From an archaeon (GTDB taxonomy: Archaea; Asgardarchaeota; Hermodarchaeia; Hermodarchaeales; Hermodarchaeaceae): DNA of 41,790 bases. Below are positions 23,775-31,295 of the stretch, one piece after another. The stretch covers positions 1 to 41,790 of the forward strand of contig JABXGS010000031.1 of the NCBI GenBank assembly GCA_016550425.1. Reading direction: 5' to 3'. The position numbers and the translations under genes were made by a program. Each line of letters begins with the position of its first letter. Positions within the stretch are counted from its first letter, which is position 1. The notes beneath the pieces were generated by a model that had not been told where the DNA came from, ran no database searches, and saw only the letters and a program-made list of their open reading frames with translations.

Positions 23775-23812
23775 TCAACGAAAATAAGAGGGAAATCACT
23801 GAATTCCTGTAA

Positions 23813-24352
23813 TTATTTGGATTGGAGCTCGGCTAACGCACTCTTTACATCATCAACGAGTTCGGGTGGTTCTAGAATTAACTGAAGCGTTGTAAAAAGG
23901 ATGTAAAGCGCCTTGATTTGGGGACCAGAGAGTCCCTGTTCTTTCAGATCACGCGTCTGTTGAATCATGGAGTGGATGGCAGGGTACACCTGAGTAGTTA
24001 AGTAATCGGGAAAAACTTCGCGCTTATTGATATCTACAAAATGGAGTTCAACTCCATACTTGTAGCAAGCGCCGAGGATACGTTCTCGGATTTCCTCAGA
24101 AGCAACACCAATAGGGATTACGACAACAGGAGTGCCTTCTGGCATAGCCACTCGATTCTGCACAGCTCGTCCAACAGCTTCGTAAACATCTCCCGGGCTC
24201 CGAATCCATTTCGCATCAGCCAGAAGAGTACGGTTCTCAGAGGTTGCTAAAAGATCAACCACACTACCGGCTATAGTGGCTTTTTGCTCGACCTCAAATC
24301 CATTGGCTTCAAGGTACCGGCGATACACAGACAAAAGCAGAAACTCAGACAT
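23813..24352 (-). CDS. PD-(D/E)XK nuclease-like protein (179 aa)
   Basis: A small protein with a restriction-endonuclease-like front. Residues 8-48 read as a helix (VYRRYLEANGFEVEQ), a strand with D33 in GSVVDLLA, and a strand with D46-A-K48 in LLADAKW, the D-x(n)-(D/E)xK pattern. The next helix (DVYEAVGRAVQNRV) fits the fold, and VVVIPIGVASEEIRERI follows. The C-terminal 60 residues are helical. A TTG at 24361 is possible; the ATG at 24352 is preferred. No methyltransferase or helicase partner lies nearby, so it is not an evident restriction system. DNA repair or a solitary nuclease-like role is possible. Confidence 0.7.
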   Translation of the reverse strand: MSEFLLLSVYRRYLEANGFEVEQKATIAGSVVDLLATSENRTLLADAKWIRSPGDVYEAVGRAVQNRVAMPEGTPVVVIPIGVASEEIRERILGACYKYGVELHFVDINKREVFPDYLTTQVYPAIHSMIQQTRDLKEQGLSGPQIKALYILFTTLQLILEPPELVDDVKSALAELQSK

Positions 24353-24554
24353 CGAACTCAATCCTTCCAGTGATTCAATCCCTTAATAACCTATTTTCAA
24401 TTACCGCGATAGCAAGACGAAGAGCATTTAGAGGAAAAGAAAATCCATTGGAGAAAATTCCCAAAGAGATTAGAAAAAAGAAATAACTTTGGGGAGAGAA
24501 TTATATGAAAAGTCTGAACTAAACCCCTATTTCCGTTTAGGTTAAGACCTGAAT

Positions 24555-24932
24555 CTATTCAGCGGGTTCTTTGAAAGACAACGTTGCAAGAATCTCAAGT
24601 TTCCGATTCTGTTTCAAGAAGTTAATGATTTGATCGACTCGCGATGGTGCTGAGTTAGCTAGTTTGTCAGTGGCTTCTGCATGCAATCCAAAATCATCGC
24701 GACGTCGAATTTCTGGCGACACCTTTTCCTTCGCAACGGGAGCGGCGACATCTAAATCCTGTTGGGAAATGTTGCCTGATTCCAGTTTGTTAGCCAGGGC
24801 ATTGTATTCCTTGTTTATCTGTTGGATAAGGGAGAGTTTGATATTAAGGTCTGTTACCATATTATAGGCGCTTAGTGATATTGCGCAATGTACTAAATTA
24901 TCGACCACATGGTCTTTTGCTTCTTCAGGCAT
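24555..24932 (-). CDS. Hypothetical helical protein (125 aa)
   Basis: An unrecognised soluble protein. The first 60 residues are mainly helical (HVVDNLVHCAISLSAYNMVTDLN then KLSLIQQINKEYNALANKLE), the middle is polar with an SPEIRRRDDFG turn, and a helix RVDQIINFLKQNRKLEILATL closes it. An ATG at 24950 would add six residues; neither start has a clear Shine-Dalgarno sequence. It lies downstream of the 25055-25304 region on the same strand, with 122 bases between. No function is suggested. Confidence 0.55.
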   Translation of the reverse strand: MPEEAKDHVVDNLVHCAISLSAYNMVTDLNIKLSLIQQINKEYNALANKLESGNISQQDLDVAAPVAKEKVSPEIRRRDDFGLHAEATDKLANSAPSRVDQIINFLKQNRKLEILATLSFKEPAE

Positions 24933-25054
24933 AACATCACATAGTATCATGGTAGGCGGAGATTCATATAATTTTGCTACTATAAAGTGTACAACTAGAA
25001 CATGTATTTTTTAATTGATACAATCGGTTATGTCAAAGCATTGATTTGGAAAGA

Positions 25055-25304
25055 TTAATCCGTTGTTACCTTAACTTTGATTCCTTTTCCTTCCCAGATT
25101 CCGTGTAGATTACAATAAGCATGGGCAACTAGGGTCGCAGATGTATTAAGTGTTACATGAATCTTAGCAGTAAAACCGTTGGTAAGCGTTGGGTAAAAAT
25201 AGACTTGTCCAACTGGTCGGAGATCAGCGTATAGTTGTTGAAAGTTAGATTACGAGGGTTGTTAAAAGAAGAATCAATGCAATTCCATTGAGTATATTCT
25301 TCAT
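25055..25304 (-). pseudogene. Secreted superoxide-reductase-like protein, frameshifted
   Basis: Found by reading the gap. An ATG at 25304 opens a 19-residue signal-like stretch (MKNILNGIALILLLTTLVI) that stops at TAA 25245. A second frame, offset by one base and open from 25249 to TAA at 25055, encodes about 64 residues. It ends HAYCNLHGIWEGKGIKVKV, matching the iron-binding end of superoxide reductase, where Pyrococcus has SYCNIHGLWENE. Joining the frames gives about 83 residues. The four N-terminal histidine ligands of that enzyme are missing, so it could not be a standard superoxide reductase even if repaired. It may be a decayed gene, a sequencing error at 25245-25250, or a frameshifted reading. 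A TATA box on its strand lies at 25358-25366. Confidence 0.55.
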
Positions 25305-25317
25305 TTGTAACCACTAA

Positions 25318-25341
25318 GAATGTTTACCAGTTTACGGTAAT
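25318..25341 (-). promoter_or_regulatory. Second, weaker copy of the HTH-gene operator
   Basis: AATGTTTACCAG at 25319-25330 repeats the left arm of the palindrome at 25454, and TTACC/GGTAA (25324-25340) gives a short inverted repeat. The minus-strand TATA sequence at 25358-25366 (TTTATAT) would place transcription start near 25335, within this site. It therefore could block or tune the secreted superoxide-reductase-like gene. Motif evidence only. Confidence 0.45.
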
Positions 25342-25445
25342 CTTACACCAGACACTTGGATATAAACCTGAGCGAACTTAAATGTTCGTTTTTTTGCTAT
25401 TAGAGAAACCCTACGCACACACTTGAAAATAGCCCAAATACATAA

Positions 25446-25478
25446 ATTTATAAATGTTTACTAATAATTGGTAAACAT
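25446..25478 (+). promoter_or_regulatory. TATA box with adjoining palindromic operator
   Basis: TTTATAAA at 25447-25454 is a clear archaeal TATA box. Directly against it, ATGTTTACTAA (25454-25464) and TTGGTAAACAT (25468-25478) form an inverted repeat matching at ten of eleven positions around a three-base centre. The ATG of the helix-turn-helix gene is 60 bases downstream. A repressor bound here would block initiation, so self-regulation is likely. Confidence 0.65.
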
Positions 25479-25537
25479 GTGATTATTAGATTCCATCAGA
25501 ATTTAACTATCACAGATCAAAAAAACGAGGATTCACG

Positions 25538-26029
25538 ATGGGCATTTTATCCCCTGATGAGGAAGTTGTCTGGCAGCAGTTTCATCAGGGATTATCAACA
25601 AGTGCTATCGCGAAGGCCGGTCGAGCAAGCTGGTCTGTCGCCTACGTATCCCGAGTATTGAATCGGGCTCGTGGGAAAATCGCAAAAGCCCTTCGTGCGC
25701 AAGCTAAAAGCCACCGCCTTGATGTGGAAAGTCTACTGGATTATAACGGCCTCCTCATTGGATTTGACTATCAAGCAAACTCGGTCGTTTACGTTGTTTT
25801 CACATTCAAATTGGGGATTATCGTGTGGTACAAACACGCATCCTATGCAGGGATTATGTGCCACAATTGTCCTAAACTCATTGAATGTCGAGAAACGCTG
25901 GATACAATCATCAGAGAATACGGGATTAAATTGCGTCCAGATGAAGAAGTTTTGCCGATGACCCAGCAGTCTACAGCCATTTTCAATAAGCTGGCGGCCA
26001 AGGAAATCCCTCGTTATCAACGGAGTTGA
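25538..26029 (+). CDS. Helix-turn-helix regulator with three-cysteine cluster (163 aa)
   Basis: The N-terminus (residues 5-58) is a helix-turn-helix of the sigma-region-4/Tfx-like kind: LSPDEEVVWQQFHQGLSTSAIAKA, then SVAYVSRVLNRARGKIAKAL. A central part has beta character (LLIGFDYQANSVVYVVFTFKL). Residues 108-117 read C-H-N-C-P-K-L-I-E-C, a CxxCx5C cluster that could hold zinc or an iron-sulfur centre or respond to oxidants. It is preceded by a palindrome and TATA box and faces a superoxide-reductase-like gene. A redox-responsive repressor is a fair guess but not established. Its TGA overlaps the TTG of the next gene, so they are coupled. Confidence 0.75.
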   Translation: MGILSPDEEVVWQQFHQGLSTSAIAKAGRASWSVAYVSRVLNRARGKIAKALRAQAKSHRLDVESLLDYNGLLIGFDYQANSVVYVVFTFKLGIIVWYKHASYAGIMCHNCPKLIECRETLDTIIREYGIKLRPDEEVLPMTQQSTAIFNKLAAKEIPRYQRS

Positions 26030-26775
26030 AGACATTGGAAAATAGGAGTAGAGACAGTCGCATAATCCGTCCTCCCGGAGAGAAGATCTCACATGGTCGG
26101 CTTTTCAAACCCTCAAGGGCTTATCTCCAAAAAAGAATAGTTGACTTATGGATTACTGCAATCGTCTTCTGGTTAATCGTTTTGTTGAGCTGGTTTGGTA
26201 TTTCTTTAATTGGATTCTTTGATGCAGATCTATTGTGGATGAATTTTGCTGTATGGTGGCTGCCAATTACTAGTGGGATGTGGGTTTTCAATCTCTTCTG
26301 GTTGGTACCAGGAATGATTTTCACCGACCTTTATGTTCGGAATATTGAATACTCAGTCATTTCAGAATCAGGTGAGAGCATGCCGGAGGTCTATGTCCAG
26401 AAAGGTATCTTCAATCAGACACGCAAACATGTGCCGTTTCGGACCGTTACTAACATCAGTACGAAGTCAGGTCCACTTGATCGACTTTTTGGAATCGGAT
26501 CCGTTAATATTGAGACCGCAGGATTTTCTGGTCAGAAAAAAGAACCTGAAGAGAAGTTGGAAGGGATTGAATTCTATGAAGAAGTCCGGGATTTCATTCT
26601 TCAGGAATTACGCAAATTCCGAGCACCTTACACCACTGGAACAGAACCCGGGATATACGGAGATAGCGAGATTCCCAAACTACCGGATTCATTAGATGAT
26701 GAAATTCTCATGACGTTACGCGACATGAAAACCATTCTGGAAGAAATTTCTAAAAAATTGGAAAACACTCGCTGA
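26026..26775 (+). CDS. Membrane protein with bacterial PH-like domain (bPH2/DUF304 type)
   Basis: 249 aa. A basic front is followed by two membrane segments near residues 40-62 and 75-103. The next part, NIEYSVISESGESMPEVYVQKGIFNQTRKHVPFRTVTNIS, has the DUF304/bPH2 pattern of a turn after the start of the beta domain, and LFGIGSVNIETAG is the usual second signature. The C-terminus is a charged tail with a final helix (LMTLRDMKTILEEISKKLEN). The TTG at 26026 overlaps the previous stop as TTGA; a TTG at 26035 has better spacing to GGAG. It lies in the same transcript as the HTH regulator, but a functional link is unknown. Confidence 0.8.
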   Translation: MKTLENRSRDSRIIRPPGEKISHGRLFKPSRAYLQKRIVDLWITAIVFWLIVLLSWFGISLIGFFDADLLWMNFAVWWLPITSGMWVFNLFWLVPGMIFTDLYVRNIEYSVISESGESMPEVYVQKGIFNQTRKHVPFRTVTNISTKSGPLDRLFGIGSVNIETAGFSGQKKEPEEKLEGIEFYEEVRDFILQELRKFRAPYTTGTEPGIYGDSEIPKLPDSLDDEILMTLRDMKTILEEISKKLENTR

Positions 26776-26822
26776 ATTTCCTCAGCTGGTCGAGGAAGGA
26801 AATCTCCTTTCTCGCTTCCAAT

Positions 26823-27044
26823 TTATTTTGGGATGTTACAGTGTCGTTCTAAGACGATAATTGCTACGTGTCCATAACGTCATCCAGTTTTTACCGAACA
26901 GCCATGATCGAAGAGTATGTTTAATGCAAGCCCAAGATTTCGTAGCTTACCTGGATCCGCTACAAGAACAACTGAAGGAGAGTTATTCGTAATGTTGACT
27001 TTTTCTGTGACAATGTGCTCTGCGATGAAAACAGCTTCTGATTT
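26823..27044 (-). pseudogene. Broken gene with in-frame TGA
   Basis: In the 26776-27155 gap a minus-strand frame, open from a stop at 27045 to TAA at 26823, reads like coding sequence. It has AEHIVTEKVNITNN, then SPSVVLVADPGKLRNLGLAL, NILFDHGCSVKTG, an in-frame TGA at 26880-26882, and RYGHVAIIVLERH. The TGA would be a Trp if one base changed (TGG). There is no start codon and the 5' part is missing. The order of strand, helix and glycine suggests an alpha/beta domain, but no family is recognised. It probably is a gene remnant. Selenocysteine is a weak alternative because no start is present. Confidence 0.4.
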
Positions 27045-27155
27045 TTAAGAATTGATTCTATGCATGATTTAGATCACATGATTTCGAAGAAGGGTAGTGT
27101 TAGGAAAATGCAAGTATAAAAAAGCAACACGGAATTTCTTCATTTGTGATAGAAC

Positions 27156-29252
27156 ATGAATAAGGACAACGAGGAACTCCCAAACCAACTTATCCATGAG
27201 AAAAGTCCTTACCTGTTACAGCATGCTCATAATCCTGTAGATTGGTATCCATGGAGTGACAAGGCATTTGCAAAAGCAAAGAAAGAGGACAAACCCATTT
27301 TTCTTTCCATCGGGTATAGTACGTGCCATTGGTGTCATGTGATGGAACGGGAATCCTTTGAGAATCCACGTATCGCTAAACTGATGAACGAGGCATTTGT
27401 CAATATCAAGGTGGACAGAGAGGAGCGACCAGATATTGACTCACTGTACATGTCAGTCGCTCAGATGATGACCGGGAGCGGAGGCTGGCCACTAACGATA
27501 ATTATGCACCCCGATAAGAAACCATTCTTTGCTGCGACTTACATTCCTCCTGAAACGCGGTTTGGCCGAATAGGTATGGATGAACTAGTCCCCGAAATTC
27601 AACGATTATGGAATAAGGAACGAAAGCGACTTGATACGATTTCTGGTAATATTATAGAGAGCCTTGAAGCATCGAACGTTAGTACACGTGGTGCAGAGTT
27701 GGGAGAAGGCGTCTTGGAAATGACCTTTGACCGACTACAAGAACGATTCGATGAAGAGCATGGCGGATTTGGATTCCGTCCTAAATTTCCCTCTCCCCAT
27801 AACCTATTGTTTCTACTTCGATACTGGAAACGCACAAAAAGTGGAAAGGCACTTCGGATGGTCGAAAAGACATTAGACAAGATGAGGCAAGGCGGCATTT
27901 TTGATCATGTGGGATTTGGCTTCCATCGTTATTCAACTGACCCTAAATGGTTGCTTCCTCATTTTGAGAAGATGCTCTACGACCAGGCTATGTTAATAAT
28001 GGCTTACTCGGAAGCATTTCAAGCAACCCAAAAGACAGCGTATGCTCACACGGTTCGAGAAATCATCACGTACGTACTTCGTGATATGACTAGCCCTCTA
28101 GGCGGATTTTTTTCCGCTGAGGATGCAGATAGTGAAGGTGAAGAAGGGAAGTTCTATGTGTGGTCAGAAAAAGAAGTTCGGGATGCCCTGACCACAAAAG
28201 AAGCTGAAGTGTTCCTTGATGTCTACAGCTTTGAACCCGAAGGGAATTTTCTTGAAGAAGCGACCGGGAAACGCACGGGAACCAACATCCCTCATCTTCG
28301 AGTATCATTGGAAGCAGAAGGCCAAAATCGAAAAATGATCCCGAAGGTTTTATCAGAGCTTCTCGACGGCGCACGAAAGAAGCTGTTTGTTATCCGTGAG
28401 AAGCGAATACACCCCCATAAAGATGACAAAATCCTCACGGATTGGAATGGTCTAATGATTGCTGCCCTTGCTAAAGCAGCAAGAGTACTTCGCGAACCAC
28501 GCTTTACTGAGGCTGCAATAAAGGCGGTCAAATTTGTTTTCACCGACCTGTATAAGGATGGACATCTTCTACACCGTTACCGGGATGGAGAAGCCACAAT
28601 TTCGGCTTTCCTGGATGATTACGCATTCATGATTTGGGGACTCCTTGAACTCTATGAGACCACCTTCAACCCTGACTACCTTGAAAAAGCAATTAACCTG
28701 AATCAAACACTTCTTACTCACTTTTGGGATACGCAAGATGGCGGCTTTTTCTTCACTGCAGATGATGCCGAAGACCTTCTCCTTAGGAAAAAGGATGCTT
28801 ATGATGGAGCAATCCCATCAGGAAATTCCGTCGCGATGCTCAACTTACTTCGACTCAGCCGAATCACTGGCACATCTGACTTGGAATTCAAAGCGGCCAA
28901 AATAGGTCAAGCTTTTTCAGGCGATGTATTAAGATCCCCCGCTGGATTCACCTTAATGATTGTGGCGGTGGATTTCGCCGTCGGCCCCACATATGAGCTG
29001 GTACTAGTTGCAAATCCAGAAGCGAATGACAGTCAAGAAATGGTGAAGGCTATTACTGAACGATTCATTCCAAACAAGGTAATGTTATTACTTCCGCAAA
29101 GAGAAGAAAAGCGAATAGCAAAACTCGCCCCCTTCACAAAAGACTATACGAGTATCAGCGGAAAAGCTACTGCTTATGTGTGTAGCAATCATCAGTGCCA
29201 GTTACCAACCACGGATATTCAGCAAATGCTAGTCCTCTTGAAGGAGCAATGA
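27156..29252 (+). CDS. DUF255 protein (YyaL/SPATA20-like), thioredoxin plus glycan-like domain
   Basis: 698 aa, full length for the YyaL/spermatogenesis-associated protein 20 family. The front has the fixed block [21 protein letters not shown] then the thioredoxin-like active site [10 protein letters not shown] with C57 and C60, [16 protein letters not shown] ([11 protein letters not shown]) and [12 protein letters not shown]. The remainder is an alpha/alpha toroid like that of N-acylglucosamine epimerases ([47 protein letters not shown]). The family's substrate is not known; a redox role is only suggested by the CxxC. It is a single gene, convergent with the methyltransferase eight bases away. 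Confidence 0.95.
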   Translation: MNKDNEELPNQLIHEKSPYLLQHAHNPVDWYPWSDKAFAKAKKEDKPIFLSIGYSTCHWCHVMERESFENPRIAKLMNEAFVNIKVDREERPDIDSLYMSVAQMMTGSGGWPLTIIMHPDKKPFFAATYIPPETRFGRIGMDELVPEIQRLWNKERKRLDTISGNIIESLEASNVSTRGAELGEGVLEMTFDRLQERFDEEHGGFGFRPKFPSPHNLLFLLRYWKRTKSGKALRMVEKTLDKMRQGGIFDHVGFGFHRYSTDPKWLLPHFEKMLYDQAMLIMAYSEAFQATQKTAYAHTVREIITYVLRDMTSPLGGFFSAEDADSEGEEGKFYVWSEKEVRDALTTKEAEVFLDVYSFEPEGNFLEEATGKRTGTNIPHLRVSLEAEGQNRKMIPKVLSELLDGARKKLFVIREKRIHPHKDDKILTDWNGLMIAALAKAARVLREPRFTEAAIKAVKFVFTDLYKDGHLLHRYRDGEATISAFLDDYAFMIWGLLELYETTFNPDYLEKAINLNQTLLTHFWDTQDGGFFFTADDAEDLLLRKKDAYDGAIPSGNSVAMLNLLRLSRITGTSDLEFKAAKIGQAFSGDVLRSPAGFTLMIVAVDFAVGPTYELVLVANPEANDSQEMVKAITERFIPNKVMLLLPQREEKRIAKLAPFTKDYTSISGKATAYVCSNHQCQLPTTDIQQMLVLLKEQ

Positions 29253-29260
29253 TGTAACAA

Positions 29261-29992
29261 TCATTTGCTGGGTTTTACTGCCTTAATGCATAGAAAAGAC
29301 GGACGAGTCAACACCCTTTCATAGTCTTCAGGATTCGTCTTCTGAAACTCATCTAAAGGTCGAGGTTCGAGAATCTTCAAAATTTGAAAACCTGCCTCAA
29401 TGAGTGGTCCAAAAAAGGCAGTGAGAGGCCTATGGTAAAAGGGCATGATTGTAGGTTTGCCGAATCCAGTCCATAGCCATTCGACTCGGCGAGTTTCGAA
29501 GTAATCCTTTCGTTCACGCATTGTTGAGGGAGTGCATGGGTGAATGGTGGAAAAGATCAGTTCACCACCTGGTTTGAGAATGCGATAAAATTCCTTGAAA
29601 GTTGAATACCAATCTAAAATGTAGCCCATAACGAGGGAAGAGAAGATGAGGTCAAACGTTTCCCCTCGGAAAAAAAGGAGAGGTTGATTCAAGTCCACTT
29701 CACGAATGTCCGCGTTCTCTCCAAGTCGTTCTCGGCAAATCTCAAGCATTTTGGGACTAACATCAACTGCAATAACCTTAGCTCCATGCTCGATAAGATA
29801 GGCAGCGTTATGACCTGGACCGCACCCAGCATCAAGAATATAGCGTCCATCAACATCAGGAAGCAGAGATAATATTGCAGGGCGTTCAAGGTACGCATTA
29901 TAATCCTTAGTGAGGACTTTTTCACTATACGCCCTTGCCATTGAATTATATGCCTCCAAGGCAATGAGCTTATCCTTCTCATCCTTTTCCAT
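29261..29992 (-). CDS. Class I SAM-dependent methyltransferase
   Basis: 243 aa with motif I as DAGCGPGHNAAYL, motif II as VIAVDVSPKML, a motif III-like DLIFSSLVMGYI and the RILKPGGELIFSTIHPC block, all in family order. The methyl acceptor cannot be told from sequence. An in-frame GTG or TTG start up to 30085 exists, but the ATG at 29992 has GGTG seven bases upstream and gives the usual start (MEKDEKDKLIALEAYNSMA). It converges with the DUF255 gene and is divergent from the small ORF at 30140. Confidence 0.88.
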   Translation of the reverse strand: MEKDEKDKLIALEAYNSMARAYSEKVLTKDYNAYLERPAILSLLPDVDGRYILDAGCGPGHNAAYLIEHGAKVIAVDVSPKMLEICRERLGENADIREVDLNQPLLFFRGETFDLIFSSLVMGYILDWYSTFKEFYRILKPGGELIFSTIHPCTPSTMRERKDYFETRRVEWLWTGFGKPTIMPFYHRPLTAFFGPLIEAGFQILKILEPRPLDEFQKTNPEDYERVLTRPSFLCIKAVKPSK

Positions 29993-30139
29993 CGAATCGC
30001 ACCTGGTTAGAAGCATAAAACGAACGTTCAAGAATATTCCGGCGATTTGGAGTGTTTCTGATTTTCTACTTTTCCTAGTAATCAAACCTCTTTTAATTCC
30101 AAAGAACCGTTAGTACTACCCTATTCACTGGTGATACTA

Positions 30140-30217
30140 ATGGACGATGAGATGAACGAATATTTGATGGCAGCCAGAAAGACTCTCAAAGCATTCGATG
30201 ATTACTCGACGGAGTAG
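30140..30217 (+). CDS. Short ORF of 25 codons before the DUF302 gene
   Basis: An ATG with GGTGAT four bases upstream opens a 25-residue frame (MDDEMNEYLMAARKTLKAFD, then DYSTE) that ends at TAG 30217. The amphipathic helix and the good ribosome-binding site support translation. The final G of its TAG is the first base of the GGTGATT site of the next gene, so its translation may affect that gene. It may be a small peptide or only a leader. No homolog is recognised. Confidence 0.45.
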   Translation: MDDEMNEYLMAARKTLKAFDDYSTE

Positions 30218-30227
30218 GTGATTCATA

Positions 30228-30623
30228 ATGGTTGAAGCTCTTAAAAAGAAACTAAACTTGGATTTCGACCAGGCTGTAAAGCATGTTGAAGCAATTGTGA
30301 AAGAAGAAGGATTCTCTGTCCTAATGGTAAAGGCGTTACATAATATTTTCAAAGAGAAGTTAGGTGTCGAGGAGTATCCCCGCTATACGATGATCTGTGC
30401 ATGTGGTGCCAAATTAGCAAAGGCAGCATTGGATGTTTCCAAAAACGTTGGCTTATTATTTCCCTGTAGTTTCGTCGTGTATGAAGACGCGGGAGAGGTT
30501 TTTGTAGCCCATGTTTCAATTATGAAAATGGCACCTGAAGTTGGACTTGTCCCTGCCAATGACATGAAGCACGTAATCGAGATGACCAGCAAAATGATCG
30601 GTCGTACGTGGTCAAAATTTTAA
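30228..30623 (+). CDS. DUF302 family protein
   Basis: 131 aa, full length for the DUF302 fold. The opening KKKLNLDFDQAVKHVEAIVKEEGF is typical, followed by IFKEKLGVEEYPRYTMICACGAKLAKAAL, then VGLLFPCSFVVYEDAGEVFVAHVSI. The two nearby cysteines (ICAC) stand in the family's variable C-x-P region. DUF302 domains occur alone or joined to redox and sulfur proteins, and their task is unknown. GGTGATT lies five bases before the ATG. The gap that follows (30624-30798) shows nothing convincing. Confidence 0.9.
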   Translation: MVEALKKKLNLDFDQAVKHVEAIVKEEGFSVLMVKALHNIFKEKLGVEEYPRYTMICACGAKLAKAALDVSKNVGLLFPCSFVVYEDAGEVFVAHVSIMKMAPEVGLVPANDMKHVIEMTSKMIGRTWSKF

Positions 30624-30798
30624 TCAATTCTGTTGACTGATGTTAGTTCTATGTCCTGTTAGCGAAGTGAAAACCGCCCGAACATCGTACATGCATGGGC
30701 TTTGGTCTTCCTGTCACTTTCGGTAACAAAATCGTCGTTGTTTACAGTGAAGTACTTGTTAATGCAAGCTGATGAGAATGCTGATGAGCTAGTTTACC

Positions 30799-31209
30799 TT
30801 ATGTCATCATGCTGGTGACTTTTAATTGGTAAATTCCGCGTAGACCCTGAAGTTCTGTCGCCAACTGCTTCATTGTGGCTGCACGTCCTTTGACTACAAT
30901 AACTAGCAAGCAATTATGTGTATCTAAATGAATGTGTGTAACCGATGTAATGAGGTGGGTGTGTTGATGTTGAATCCGGGTCAATTCGGCCTCAAGCCCG
31001 GAAACATCATGATCATAAATAATTGTAATCGTTCCCACTGCACTTGTGTCAGGATCTTGGTCCCAGCGATACTCCGAGATGAAATCGCGCATTGCCTGTT
31101 GAATTGCTTTAGATCGGTCATAACCGATATTGGCAGTTACTTGATCAAATTCCTTTAGAAGACTGGGAGGGAGCGACATGCTGATTCGGGTAACACCACT
31201 TTTTGGCAT
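30799..31209 (-). CDS. nikR: NikR-type nickel-responsive regulator
   Basis: 136 aa with a ribbon-helix-helix front (VTRISMSLPPSLLKEFDQV) and an ACT-like ligand domain. The high-affinity nickel set is intact: H81, H92, H94 and C100 keep the spacing of H76, H87, H89 and C95 in E. coli NikR (HQHTH...THIHLDTHNC). This supports nickel binding; a related metal is not excluded. GTGA lies seven bases before the ATG. The gene faces the radical SAM gene across inverted repeats of NikR length, so it may regulate both sides. No nickel transporter is in the window. Confidence 0.92.
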   Translation of the reverse strand: MPKSGVTRISMSLPPSLLKEFDQVTANIGYDRSKAIQQAMRDFISEYRWDQDPDTSAVGTITIIYDHDVSGLEAELTRIQHQHTHLITSVTHIHLDTHNCLLVIVVKGRAATMKQLATELQGLRGIYQLKVTSMMT

Positions 31210-31246
31210 TGGGCTTCACTTCGGTTAGGTGCGTATGTGGTTGTGT

Positions 31247-31294
31247 GTAATATTTATATGCTGGCAGTATTACTTTTTTGATAGGTAGTAATAC
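31247..31294. promoter_or_regulatory. NikR-type operators in the nikR/radical SAM intergenic region
   Basis: GTATTAC (31267-31273) and GTAATAC (31288-31294) form a perfect 7-bp inverted repeat over 28 bp, the span of the E. coli NikR site. GTAATA (31247-31252) with TATTAC (31268-31273) makes a second, 27-bp repeat sharing one arm and enclosing the TATA-like TTTATAT (31253-31259). The sites overlap the likely promoter and end two bases before the radical SAM ATG. Confidence 0.65.
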
Positions 31295-31295
31295 C

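Noticed and set aside
25373..25395. CGAAC/GTTCG stem followed by T7
   Set aside because: Looks like a terminator, but no plus-strand gene ends before it; the stem has only five pairs, so it is left uncalled.
26880..26882. TGA as selenocysteine codon
   Set aside because: The frame has no start codon and its 5' end is missing; a nonsense change from TGG is simpler.
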